The notes under the pieces: generated by a model | What the model saw: only the letters and a program-made list of their open reading frames with translations | Database searches by the model: none | Told to the model about the DNA's origin: nothing | Assembly: GCA_030841105.1 (NCBI GenBank) | Contig: JAVEDE010000090.1 | Coordinates: forward strand, 1 to 49,903 | Source: Pyrinomonadaceae bacterium | Lineage (GTDB): Bacteria > Acidobacteriota > Blastocatellia > Pyrinomonadales > Pyrinomonadaceae | Reading direction: 5' to 3' | Length of the DNA stretch: 49,903 bases | Shown here: positions 42,768 to 49,903 of the stretch, one piece after another | Position numbering within the stretch: the stretch's first letter is position 1 | Layout of the letters: every line of letters begins with the position of its first letter | Program-made: the position numbers and the translations under genes

Positions 42768-43661
42768 TCACACAAGGTTCATCGGCGTCGGGTTCTTCGG
42801 GTCTACGGTGTAGTCGTAGAAGCCGCGCCCGGATTTGCGGCCGTAGAGTCCGGCCAAGACCATGCGCTTGAGGAGCGGCGGCGGCGCGAAACGCTTCTCG
42901 CGGAATTCGTTGAACATGATCTCGGCGATATAGTAGGTGGTGTCGAGGCCGACGAAATCGCCGAGCGTGAGCGGCCCCATCGGGTAGCCGCAGCCGAGTT
43001 TCATCGCGTTGTCAATATCCACAATCGAGCCGACGCCCTCTTCGAGCGCGCGGATCGAATCGAGCATGTAGGGCACGAGCAGGCGGTTGACGATGAAGCC
43101 CGTCTTGTCGCTCGCTCGCACCGGGACTTTGCCGAGCCGCTTGCCGAAGTCAACCGCCGTCTCGTAGACCGCCTCGTCCGTCAGGATCGTCTTGACCACT
43201 TCGACGAGTTTCATGATCGGCACGGGGTTGAAGAAGTGCAGGCCGATGAAACGCTGCTGGCGCGCAGGCGAAGTGGCCGTCATCATCTCCGTGATCGAGA
43301 GCGACGAGGTGTTCGAGGCGAAGATCGTTTCGGGCTTGCAGAGTTCGTCGAGTTGGCGGTAGGTGTCGCGCTTGGTGTCGAGGTTTTCGATGATGGCTTC
43401 GATGATGATGTCGCAGTCGGCGAGGGCGTCGAACTCGGTCGTGCCCGTCAGGCGGCCGCGAATCTCGCGCTGCTGGTCGGCCGTGATCGTTCCCTTCTCG
43501 GCAAACTTCGCGAGCGACTTTTCGATCCCCTTGAAGCCGCGTTCGCAGAGTTCGTTCGTGACTTCGCGCACGACCACCTCGAAACCGGCGGCGGCGGCCG
43601 TCTGCGCGATCCCCGAACCCATCAGGCCGCAGCCGAGCACGCCTACTTTCTTAATCTCCAT
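42768..43661 (-). CDS. 3-hydroxyacyl-CoA (3-hydroxybutyryl-CoA) dehydrogenase
   Basis: The product has 297 residues. ATG 43661 has CAGGAGAAT upstream. The NAD-binding Rossmann motif is GVLGCGLMGSGIAQ (GxGxxG at 10-15). The catalytic His is in IGLHFFNPVPIMKLVEVV with the partner Glu. TGFIVNRLLVPYMLDSIRALEEGVGS and GYPMGPLTLGDFVGLDT mark the C-terminal dimerisation domain. It oxidises L-3-hydroxyacyl-CoA to 3-ketoacyl-CoA in fatty-acid or butyryl-CoA metabolism. The length equals stand-alone Hbd/PaaH enzymes. The enoyl-CoA hydratase at 39675 would supply its substrate. Confidence 0.94.
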   Translation of the reverse strand: MEIKKVGVLGCGLMGSGIAQTAAAAGFEVVVREVTNELCERGFKGIEKSLAKFAEKGTITADQQREIRGRLTGTTEFDALADCDIIIEAIIENLDTKRDTYRQLDELCKPETIFASNTSSLSITEMMTATSPARQQRFIGLHFFNPVPIMKLVEVVKTILTDEAVYETAVDFGKRLGKVPVRASDKTGFIVNRLLVPYMLDSIRALEEGVGSIVDIDNAMKLGCGYPMGPLTLGDFVGLDTTYYIAEIMFNEFREKRFAPPPLLKRMVLAGLYGRKSGRGFYDYTVDPKNPTPMNLV

Positions 43662-43756
43662 TTTATGATTCTCCTGTATCTGATTTTTGCTTGCCCTGTC
43701 GGATGATAAAACTTCACTTGCGGCGCGACGACCGGACGGACGCCCCGCGCCTTCTG

Positions 43757-45184
43757 TCACTTGCCGCCTTGCTGCTGCGGCGACGGCGACTGTTTCGGTT
43801 GCTCGTCGCGTTGCTCTTCGAGCGTCGTGGACGGCGCGGGCGGCTCGCGCACCGTGAGGCCGTAGCCTTTGCCTTCCGTCTTGACCCACGCCACGTAACG
43901 CTCGTTCCACTTGTTCATGTCGGCGAGAAGTTGTTCGCCCTCGGCGGCCTCTTTACGCGTCTGCCGTTCCTTCCGGTTGACGGGCGCGTAGTCGCGCGCG
44001 CGCGCGAGGATCAGTTTCAACTCGTCGCGCAGTTTGTCCGACTCCGCGGTGAGATGCGGCGCGGCGTCGAGCGCGGCGAGAGCCTGCCCCGCGTATTCCA
44101 CGTTGCCGTCGTTGATGGCCGCGGCGAACGCTTCCTGCCCGCCGTTGAGCGCGTTGATGTAGTTGACGGCGGCCGTCAAAGTCCCGCTGTCCATCGTCGG
44201 CACGATCTCTTGCCCCAGAGCGAAGCGCGCGCGCGCCTCGCCCATGTGACGCGCGACCTGCCCGAAGCCCGCGACGACGACGACGAGCGCGGCGACTTGC
44301 AGGACGTGCCACATGACGGCCACGCTCGCGCGTTGCCCCGGCCGCTTGTAGCCGACGAAGAGGGCGCAGAGCGCGCCCGCGACGAAGCCGCCGAGGTGCG
44401 CCGCGTTGTCTATGTAAGGGATGGTGTAGCCGATGAAGAGGTTGATCAAGATCGTCGGGATCATGCCCGTGCCGAACGCGCGCTTGAAGCCTTCGGGCAG
44501 TTCGTGCCGGAACTTGATGCCGAAGACGAAGAGCACTCCGATCAAACCGAAGAGCGCGCCCGACGCACCCGCCGAAGGGCCATCGCCGCCGCGAAACAGG
44601 AAACGCCCCAGCACCGGGACGCTGTGCATCCCCGCGCCCGACGCGAAGTAACTCGCGGCCACGCCCGCCACGCCCGTCGCCACCCAGAAGAAGACGAACC
44701 GCGCCGAGCCGTACAGCTTCTCCACGTAAGGGCCGAGGATGAACAGGCTATACATGTTGACGAGCAGGTGAATCCAGCCGATGTGCAGGAAGACCGGCGT
44801 CACCAGTCGCCACCACTCGCCCCCGTTGATGAGAGAGTTGTACTTCGCCCCGTAAGCGCGCAGCACCTCGTGGTTTTCCGAGCCGCCCGGCGCGGCCGAG
44901 TTCATCAACAGGAAGATGAAGACGTTGATGGCGAGAAAGACGAAGGTGAAGGTTGACGGTCGCGTCAAGACCGCGCGCGCGAAACGCATCGTCTCCGGGT
45001 CGGCGAGCGAACGCGTGGACGGCGACTGCGGCTCATACTGCTGTTGCGCCTGCGACTGCGCGACGCCCGCGGGCGCGCCGCACACGGCGCACGTGCTTTC
45101 GCCCGCGCCGACCAGCGCGCCGCAGTTGCGGCACACGCTCGAACGCCCCGCGTAGATGTCTCTCGTCGGCTCTGCCCCGGACAA
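43757..45184 (-). CDS. Rhomboid-family intramembrane serine protease with N-terminal zinc ribbon
   Basis: The product has 475 residues. The N-terminus has a Cys4 ribbon, CRNCGALVGAGESTCAVCGA. The rhomboid domain (about 75-290) has six to seven helices, the conserved VFLHIGWIHLLVNMYSLFILG with the helix-2 His-x4-Asn, the catalytic Ser in GASGALFG (about 205) and the catalytic His in DNAAHLGGF (about 261). A seventh helix and a soluble helical region of about 150 residues follow, with a KQSPSPQQQGGK tail. It cleaves membrane-spanning substrates; the target is unknown. The start is TTG 45184, with GGGGGAAG upstream. The soluble C-terminal part is not typical of bacterial rhomboids and could select substrates. 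Confidence 0.92.
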   Translation of the reverse strand: MSGAEPTRDIYAGRSSVCRNCGALVGAGESTCAVCGAPAGVAQSQAQQQYEPQSPSTRSLADPETMRFARAVLTRPSTFTFVFLAINVFIFLLMNSAAPGGSENHEVLRAYGAKYNSLINGGEWWRLVTPVFLHIGWIHLLVNMYSLFILGPYVEKLYGSARFVFFWVATGVAGVAASYFASGAGMHSVPVLGRFLFRGGDGPSAGASGALFGLIGVLFVFGIKFRHELPEGFKRAFGTGMIPTILINLFIGYTIPYIDNAAHLGGFVAGALCALFVGYKRPGQRASVAVMWHVLQVAALVVVVAGFGQVARHMGEARARFALGQEIVPTMDSGTLTAAVNYINALNGGQEAFAAAINDGNVEYAGQALAALDAAPHLTAESDKLRDELKLILARARDYAPVNRKERQTRKEAAEGEQLLADMNKWNERYVAWVKTEGKGYGLTVREPPAPSTTLEEQRDEQPKQSPSPQQQGGK

Positions 45185-45370
45185 AACTTCCCCCTGTCAA
45201 ACGCACGCGCAGTTCACACACGCGCACGTCTCAAACGCAACCCACACCACAACCGACGCGCGCCCCGCCGCCGTCTCACCCGCGCGGCAAGCCGCACGCG
45301 AACCGCTCGACCTCTCACAAATTATTCATTCGCCCGAAAGTTTACACCGAAGCACACAACACGGGAAAGA

Positions 45371-45472
45371 AGGGATGAGGGCAGCAGTGTGAGGGATGAA
45401 GCAAAGCATTCAACCAAGCGAGCGCTTTTCTTGTTCATCCCTCATCCTTCATCCTTCATCCTTCATCCCTTA
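45371..45472. repeat. Heptamer inverted-repeat element (GGATGAA/GGATGAG)
   Basis: The right arm 45434-45472 has five clean heptamers. The left arm 45371-45400 has decayed in its centre. An AAGCG-AG-CGCTT hairpin is in the loop. The stop codon of the thioredoxin-NHL gene (45470-45472) is part of the right arm. Confidence 0.8.
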
Positions 45473-47776
45473 CTTAATCTCGCCGCGCAGTTTGATCTCG
45501 CGCGGGGCGTTGGCGTCGGCCGTGGAGATGACGTTGAGGGGCGCGCGCCAGATGAGCGTCTTGACGCGGCACGCGCCGGTGTTGTCTTCGCGGCAGTAGT
45601 AGAGCGTGAGTTGGACGCGCAGTTCGGCCGCGCCGTCGGAGAGCGGGCGCAGGGGGAGACGAAGGGGGAGGCGCAGTAAGTCTTTCGCACCGCGCGTCAA
45701 CTTGCGCGCGTCGCCTTCAAAGGCAAGATGCGCCGCGCCGCGTTCGACGGTCGCCTGTAGGCGTTGCGGCGCGAGTTCGTTCAAGTGATAACCGGCGGGC
45801 AACTCAACCTCGACGACGAGCGAGTTACCGCCCGTCGCCGTTGCTGCGGCGGGGCGCGCGAGGAGGAGACGCTGCGGCGCGAGTTTGATCTCTTCGGCGT
45901 TCGGCGCGGGCGTCGCGGCGGCGTCCGACTCCGACAGCCGCGCGCCGGCGGCGGGCGGGCGCAGGCCGCGCAGGGCGAGCGTCGTAGTCTGCGCGGTCGC
46001 CAGATCAATGACGCGGACGGCGTGGTTGTTTGTGTCGGCGACGTAGAGTTTGTTGTTGGCGAGCGAGAGGCCGCCGGGTTCGTAGAAGGAGGCGCGCGCG
46101 CCGTCGGCGTGGCCGGGTTTGCCCGCGCCCGCGTAAGTCTTGACGGCGCGCGTTTCGGGGTCGAGCCGCTTGATCTTGTGATTGTAAGTGTCTGCGACGT
46201 AGACCACGCCGTCGGCGTAGACCACGCCGAGCGGGTGCTGCAAGCGCGCCGCGTCGCCCGCGCCGTCCCTGTCGCCGAACTCGAAGAGATCGCCGCCCGC
46301 GAGCGTCTCCACGCCGCGCGCGGTCGCGCGCGCCGTCATTGTCGGGAGCGACGCGCCCACGATGACTTGCGGTTCGCCGCCGTTTTCGGGCGTCGTCGCA
46401 TCGGTTGAAGGCGACTGCGGCGTGTCGGATGTGGTGACGAGTTCGTCTTCGGGCGTCGCAGTAGTGGTGGTGTTGGTGGCGGCGGCCTCGCTGTCGTCGG
46501 GCGTGGCCGAGGGGCGCGCGGGCGACGCGAACAGGTCAACGGCGCGGATGATGTTCGACTCGCTGTCGGCGACGTAGAGCGTGCGGCCGTCGGTGGTCAG
46601 ACCCGAAGGCTGCGCGAAGGCCGAGGCGTTGAGCGAGCCGTCAACGCGCGCCTCGCGCCCCGACCCGGCGAAGACGGAAATCTGCCCGCGCGCGAGATTG
46701 AGTCGCCAAATTTGATGCGGCCCGGCCATCGCGATGTAGAGCGTGCGCCGGACGAGTTGCAAGTCCCACGGCGAGTTCAAGGCCGTCGAGCGCGCCACCG
46801 CGCGCCCCGCTTCGGCGTCGAAGCCGCTCGCCTGCGCGCCCGTGCCCGCGACGGTCGAGACGGTGCGCGTCTTCAAGTCAACGCGGCGGATCAGGTGGTT
46901 CTCTGTGTCGGCGACGTAGAGCGCATCCTCGTCCGCGTCGAGCGCGAGTCCCTGCGGGCGGTGGAAGGTGGCGCGCTCGAACGCGCCGTCGAACGCGCCG
47001 CGTTCGCCCGTGCCGATGGTGTCGAGAAACGTGCCGTCGAGTTTCGTGACGACGATGCGGTTGTGGTTCGAGTCGGCGACGTAGAGCCGATCCGATTTCG
47101 CGTCGGCCAGAATCTTGCCGGGGAAGGCGAGCGGCATGTCGCCCGTCTTCGCGCGTTCGAGCGCAAGCTTGAGCGGCTGCTCGTTCAAACCGCCGCGCTG
47201 GCGAAACTCGTCGAGCGTGGCGGCGATGGCCGCGTCAATCTCTTCGTAGTGACCTTCGCCTTCGACCTTGCCGACGACGTACCCCGCCGGGTCAATCAAC
47301 ACCTGCGTCGGCCACGCGCGCACGGCATACGACTGCCAGACGGAGAAGTCTGTGTCGTTGATGACCGGGTGCTCGATCTCGTAGCGGAGGATGATCTGGC
47401 GAATGTTGTCGCTCTGCTTCTCGTTCTCGAACTTGGCGGAGTGGACGCCGATGACGACGAGGTTGTTCGGGTATTTCGCTTCGAGGCGTTTGAGGTCGGG
47501 GATGACGTGGATGCAGTTGATGCAACCGTAAGTCCAGAAGTCGAGCAGGACAAACTTTCCGCGCAGGGCGGCGAGCGAGAGCGGCTGGTCGGTGTTGAGC
47601 CAGCCGCGATTGTTCCCGAATTCGGGCGCACGCACGCGCCCTCGATCTGGCATGGACATCTCAGCACCCTTCTGCTCCGACTCCTCGCTCATCTGCGCGA
47701 CGGCGACCCGCGCCGCGCCGCAGAGCGCGAGCACGAACGCCGCCACACACGCGAGGACAAAACGTTTACACGACAT
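45470..47776 (-). CDS. Exported thioredoxin-like NHL-repeat protein (NHLRC2-like)
   Basis: The product has 768 residues. ATG 47776 follows GGAGGGGAGT. The signal peptide is FVLACVAAFVLALCGAARVAVAQ. A thioredoxin-like domain (about 45-190) has the redox pair in YGCINC (about C84/C87) and the cis-Pro in RAWPTQVLID. Five to six NHL beta-propeller blades follow, each with LYVADSNHNRI-like strands (VADTENHLIRRV, VADSESNIIRAV, VADTYNHKIKRL, VADTNNHAVRVI), interrupted by a Thr/Ser/Asp-rich insertion at about 410-450. A C-terminal beta domain includes YYCREDNTGACRV. The order equals that of NHLRC2. Disulphide exchange outside the cytoplasm with the propeller binding a partner is likely. The function in bacteria is not established. 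Confidence 0.88.
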   Translation of the reverse strand: MSCKRFVLACVAAFVLALCGAARVAVAQMSEESEQKGAEMSMPDRGRVRAPEFGNNRGWLNTDQPLSLAALRGKFVLLDFWTYGCINCIHVIPDLKRLEAKYPNNLVVIGVHSAKFENEKQSDNIRQIILRYEIEHPVINDTDFSVWQSYAVRAWPTQVLIDPAGYVVGKVEGEGHYEEIDAAIAATLDEFRQRGGLNEQPLKLALERAKTGDMPLAFPGKILADAKSDRLYVADSNHNRIVVTKLDGTFLDTIGTGERGAFDGAFERATFHRPQGLALDADEDALYVADTENHLIRRVDLKTRTVSTVAGTGAQASGFDAEAGRAVARSTALNSPWDLQLVRRTLYIAMAGPHQIWRLNLARGQISVFAGSGREARVDGSLNASAFAQPSGLTTDGRTLYVADSESNIIRAVDLFASPARPSATPDDSEAAATNTTTTATPEDELVTTSDTPQSPSTDATTPENGGEPQVIVGASLPTMTARATARGVETLAGGDLFEFGDRDGAGDAARLQHPLGVVYADGVVYVADTYNHKIKRLDPETRAVKTYAGAGKPGHADGARASFYEPGGLSLANNKLYVADTNNHAVRVIDLATAQTTTLALRGLRPPAAGARLSESDAAATPAPNAEEIKLAPQRLLLARPAAATATGGNSLVVEVELPAGYHLNELAPQRLQATVERGAAHLAFEGDARKLTRGAKDLLRLPLRLPLRPLSDGAAELRVQLTLYYCREDNTGACRVKTLIWRAPLNVISTADANAPREIKLRGEIK

Positions 47777-47982
47777 CAACACTCCCCTCCGCGCCCAACG
47801 CCGCGGAAATTTTTAATCGCACACTCCGAAATTTGAGAACGGGCACGCCGGATATACGCGCCCGCGCGTTCGCGGAGATGTTTGGCCGGACACTCTCTCC
47901 CGAAACGCTGCGAGGCGGGCACGACGCACGCGCGTCCGGGCAGGCTTATCGTGTCTCGCAAAGTTTGGCCGTTCAGTTTACC

Positions 47983-48588
47983 ATGTCGGGCGGCATGACA
48001 CAGACGGCGCACGACGACGAGTTGACGACGGCACACGCGCCCCGCGCTGCGCGCGCACACGACGCGACGCGCCGCAGGCTGTTCGTGATGCGCTCCGGCG
48101 CGCGCCTCTTCGCCGTCTACGCCGACGAGGTCGAGGCGACGAGCGAGAATTTAAAGCCGACGCCGCTGCCCTTCGCGCCCACGCCCGTGCGCGGCCTCGT
48201 CAGCCAGCGCGGCCGGATTCTCACTTTGATCGATCCGCTCCCTCTCCTGCCCCCCATCACCCCGCACAACGCGACGACAGGCACGACAACCGACGCGCAG
48301 ACTTCCGCGCCGACCGGCACAACCGCGCCCCTCCCCTTCGTCGTCGCGCTCAAGGGCGACGAACAACTCGCGCTCTCGGTCGAGAGCATTGAGCACGAGG
48401 TCGAACTCTACGACGACGAAGCGGAAGCCGCGACGGATAACACAGCGAGCGACGCGACGGGCGCATCCGTCAGTCCCCTGCTGCGTCGCACCTTCCTGTA
48501 TCACGCGCACGCGGTCGCCCTCCTCGACCCCGCGCGCCTCTTCGACGCCGCCATGCAGGGCGTTGACCGCCGCCGCCGCCGGACATGA
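47983..48588 (+). CDS. CheW-like domain protein
   Basis: The product has about 201 residues. The CheW fold is shown by RRLFVMRSGARLFAVYADEVEATSE, PVRGLVSQRGRILTLIDPLPLL (the signature GxxxxRGxxxxxxD region), FVVALKGDEQLALSVESIEHEVEL and a last strand LYHAHAVALLDPARLF. Two Thr/Ala-rich insertions in loops are not usual. The frame is open upstream to 47833, but the domain begins after ATG 47983 (ATG 47995 is equally possible). It would couple receptors to a CheA kinase such as the one at 32221, about 14 kb away. Confidence 0.8.
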   Translation: MSGGMTQTAHDDELTTAHAPRAARAHDATRRRLFVMRSGARLFAVYADEVEATSENLKPTPLPFAPTPVRGLVSQRGRILTLIDPLPLLPPITPHNATTGTTTDAQTSAPTGTTAPLPFVVALKGDEQLALSVESIEHEVELYDDEAEAATDNTASDATGASVSPLLRRTFLYHAHAVALLDPARLFDAAMQGVDRRRRRT

Positions 48589-48594
48589 TAAGAT

Positions 48595-48669
48595 AGTGAC
48601 AAGTGACGAGTGACAAGTGACGAGAAGAACTGTTTTAATCTTGTCACTTGTCACTCGTCACTTGTCACT
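48595..48669. repeat. Heptamer inverted-repeat element (GTGACAA/GTGACGA), 29 of 30 bp pair
   Basis: Left arm 48595-48624, right arm 48640-48669, 15-nt loop. The left arm equals the outer left arm at 42609-42638 base for base. It fills almost the whole gap between the CheW-like gene (6 nt after its stop) and mutS2 (11 nt before its start), leaving no room for a normal ribosome-binding site. Confidence 0.93.
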
Positions 48670-48680
48670 GGTGTCACTAT

Positions 48681-49903
48681 ATGAACGAACAAGCTTTCGG
48701 GGTGCTGGAATACGACGGGTTGCGCGCGTTGGTCAGGCGCGGGGCGCAGACGCCGATGGGGCGTGCGCGCGTTGACCGCCTCGCGCCGCTCGACGCGGTG
48801 GAAGAGGTGCGGCGCGCGCTCGACGCCGTGGCCGAGTGCGTCGAGTTGCGCCGTCGCGGCGCGGCGTGGTCGTTCTCGGAGTTGGCCGACCCAGCCGAGT
48901 CAATCGCGCGCCTGCGCATCGAAGGCGCGACGCTCGACGCGCTCCCTTTGCTCGAAGTCGCGCGCCTCTGCGATCAGGTCGGCGCGGCACGCGCGGCAAT
49001 TCAGGCGGAGCGCGAAGACGCGCCCGTCTTGTGGGAACTCGTCGCTGACTTGCCGCGCGAGTTGTACAGTCTGGCCGCGCGCGTGACGGCGAAGATTTTA
49101 CCCAGCGGCGAACTCGACGACCGCGCCAGCCCCGAACTCGCGCGCATCCGCCACGACATCAACCGCCTCCGCTCCAACATCACGCGCTCGCTCGAAAATC
49201 TCATGCGCCGCTCGGACGAGGCGATTCAAGATCAACTCGTCACCGTGCGTAACGACCGCTTCGTCATCCCCGTGCGCGCGGATCATCGCGGGCGTGTGAG
49301 TGGTGTCGCACACGGCTTCTCGTCTTCGGGCGCGACCGTCTTCGTCGAACCGCTGGAGACGATTGAGAGCAACAACGAACTGCAAAATTTGCGCGAGACC
49401 GAGGAGCGCGAGATCACGCGCATCCTCTCGACGCTCTCCGACGACTTGCGCCGCGAACTGCCCGCCATCGAACGCGCCGCCGCGTCGGTCGCCGAACTCG
49501 ACTTCACGGGCGCGAAGGCGACGATGGCCGCGCGCTTCAACTGCGTGCAGCCCTACGTCGGCGCGGAGGCCGCGCTCGAACTCGACGCCGCGCGCCACCC
49601 GCTGCTCGAAGAGAACTTGCGCGCCGCTGGCGGCGCGGTCGTCCCCGTCTCGTTCCGGCTCGACACGGAACATCCCTTGATGGTCATCTCCGGCGCGAAC
49701 GCGGGCGGCAAGACGGTCGTCTTGAAGACCGCCGGGTTGCTCGCGCTGATGGCGCTCTCCGGCCTGCACGTCCCGGCGCGCGCGGCGAGTTTTCCGTTCT
49801 ACCGTTCCGTCCTCGCAGACATCGGCGACAGCCAATCGCTCGCCGCCAACCTCTCGACCTTCACCGCGCACGTCGCCAACATCAGCCGCATGCTCGAACT
49901 CTG
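48681..49903 (+). CDS. mutS2: Endonuclease MutS2, N-terminal part (3' truncated by window)
   Basis: 407 residues are visible and the frame is open at the window edge. It begins EQAFGVLEYDGLRALVRRGAQTPMGRARVDRL, the MutS2 N-terminus, without the mismatch-recognition domain of MutS1. The core helical and clamp region includes RSDEAIQDQLVTVRNDRFVIPVRADHRGRVSGVAHGFSSSGATVFVEP, a strong MutS2 signature. The ATPase begins with Walker A as GANAGGKTVVLKT (about 337-349; the more usual form is GPNxGGKT). MutS2 limits homologous recombination or rescues collided ribosomes, depending on species. The C-terminal Smr nuclease domain would lie beyond the window. The start ATG 48681 lacks a Shine-Dalgarno sequence. 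Confidence 0.93.
   Translation, partial: MNEQAFGVLEYDGLRALVRRGAQTPMGRARVDRLAPLDAVEEVRRALDAVAECVELRRRGAAWSFSELADPAESIARLRIEGATLDALPLLEVARLCDQVGAARAAIQAEREDAPVLWELVADLPRELYSLAARVTAKILPSGELDDRASPELARIRHDINRLRSNITRSLENLMRRSDEAIQDQLVTVRNDRFVIPVRADHRGRVSGVAHGFSSSGATVFVEPLETIESNNELQNLRETEEREITRILSTLSDDLRRELPAIERAAASVAELDFTGAKATMAARFNCVQPYVGAEAALELDAARHPLLEENLRAAGGAVVPVSFRLDTEHPLMVISGANAGGKTVVLKTAGLLALMALSGLHVPARAASFPFYRSVLADIGDSQSLAANLSTFTAHVANISRMLEL

Noticed and set aside
48595..48669. Heptamer arrays considered as CRISPR repeats
   Set aside because: Units are 7 nt without unique spacers, arranged as inverted arms, and no cas gene is present.

Overview
The window is about 50 kb of GC-rich, gene-dense bacterial chromosome. 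It most likely comes from an Acidobacteriota of the Blastocatellia/Pyrinomonadales type. The reasons are the subtilisin-family fragment with a VVYGDG-repeat tail, a secreted TPR-CHAT protein, an actinobacterial/acidobacterial-style fused 2-oxoglutarate decarboxylase/dehydrogenase, frequent TTG/GTG starts, and many Tat or lipoprotein secreted enzymes. The taxonomic call is inference from gene style, not a marker-gene result. I see no rRNA, tRNA, CRISPR array, transposase or phage gene.

Layout. 1-655: 3' end of a secreted S8 peptidase with an 18-nt repeat array. 744-4107: a GNAT acetyltransferase, a membrane hybrid histidine kinase and an overlapping PilZ protein. 4118-4773: an AT-rich HEPN gene module bounded by 19-bp direct repeats. 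4791-9418: an NtrC-type regulator, dUTPase and topoisomerase III. 9553-12879: a secreted creatininase-like hydrolase, a one-helix peptide, and a three-gene operon of unknown membrane proteins. 13463-17258: a Tat-exported amidase, a dienelactone hydrolase, a zinc-ribbon peptide and an MBL hydrolase. 17591-21709: a HutF deiminase, an ArgE-like M20 deacylase and a secreted unknown. 21818-32050: TPR-CHAT, the 2-oxoglutarate enzyme, a DUF1287 lipoprotein and a vWA lipoprotein. 32221-38234: a CheA-type kinase, a membrane protein, a second amidase with a small Tat protein, and an S1/P1 nuclease. 38379-43661: NusB, RibH, an MBL/metal-binding/enoyl-CoA hydratase operon and 3-hydroxyacyl-CoA dehydrogenase. 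43757-49903: rhomboid protease, thioredoxin-NHL protein, CheW-like protein and the 5' part of MutS2.

The most striking structure is not a gene. Thirteen intergenic gaps contain long inverted repeats whose arms are degenerate tandem heptamers (families such as GTGACAA/GTGACGA, CGTGAAT/CGTCAAT, GGATGAA, GGTGAAA and GGGTAAA). Most begin within a few bases of a stop codon, some supply the stop codon, and one is nested inside another. They resemble the heptameric STRR repeats of cyanobacteria, but here they are arranged as long hairpins. The second candidate of interest is the AT-rich HEPN cassette at 4118-4773, and the third is the uncharacterised membrane operon at 10778-12879.
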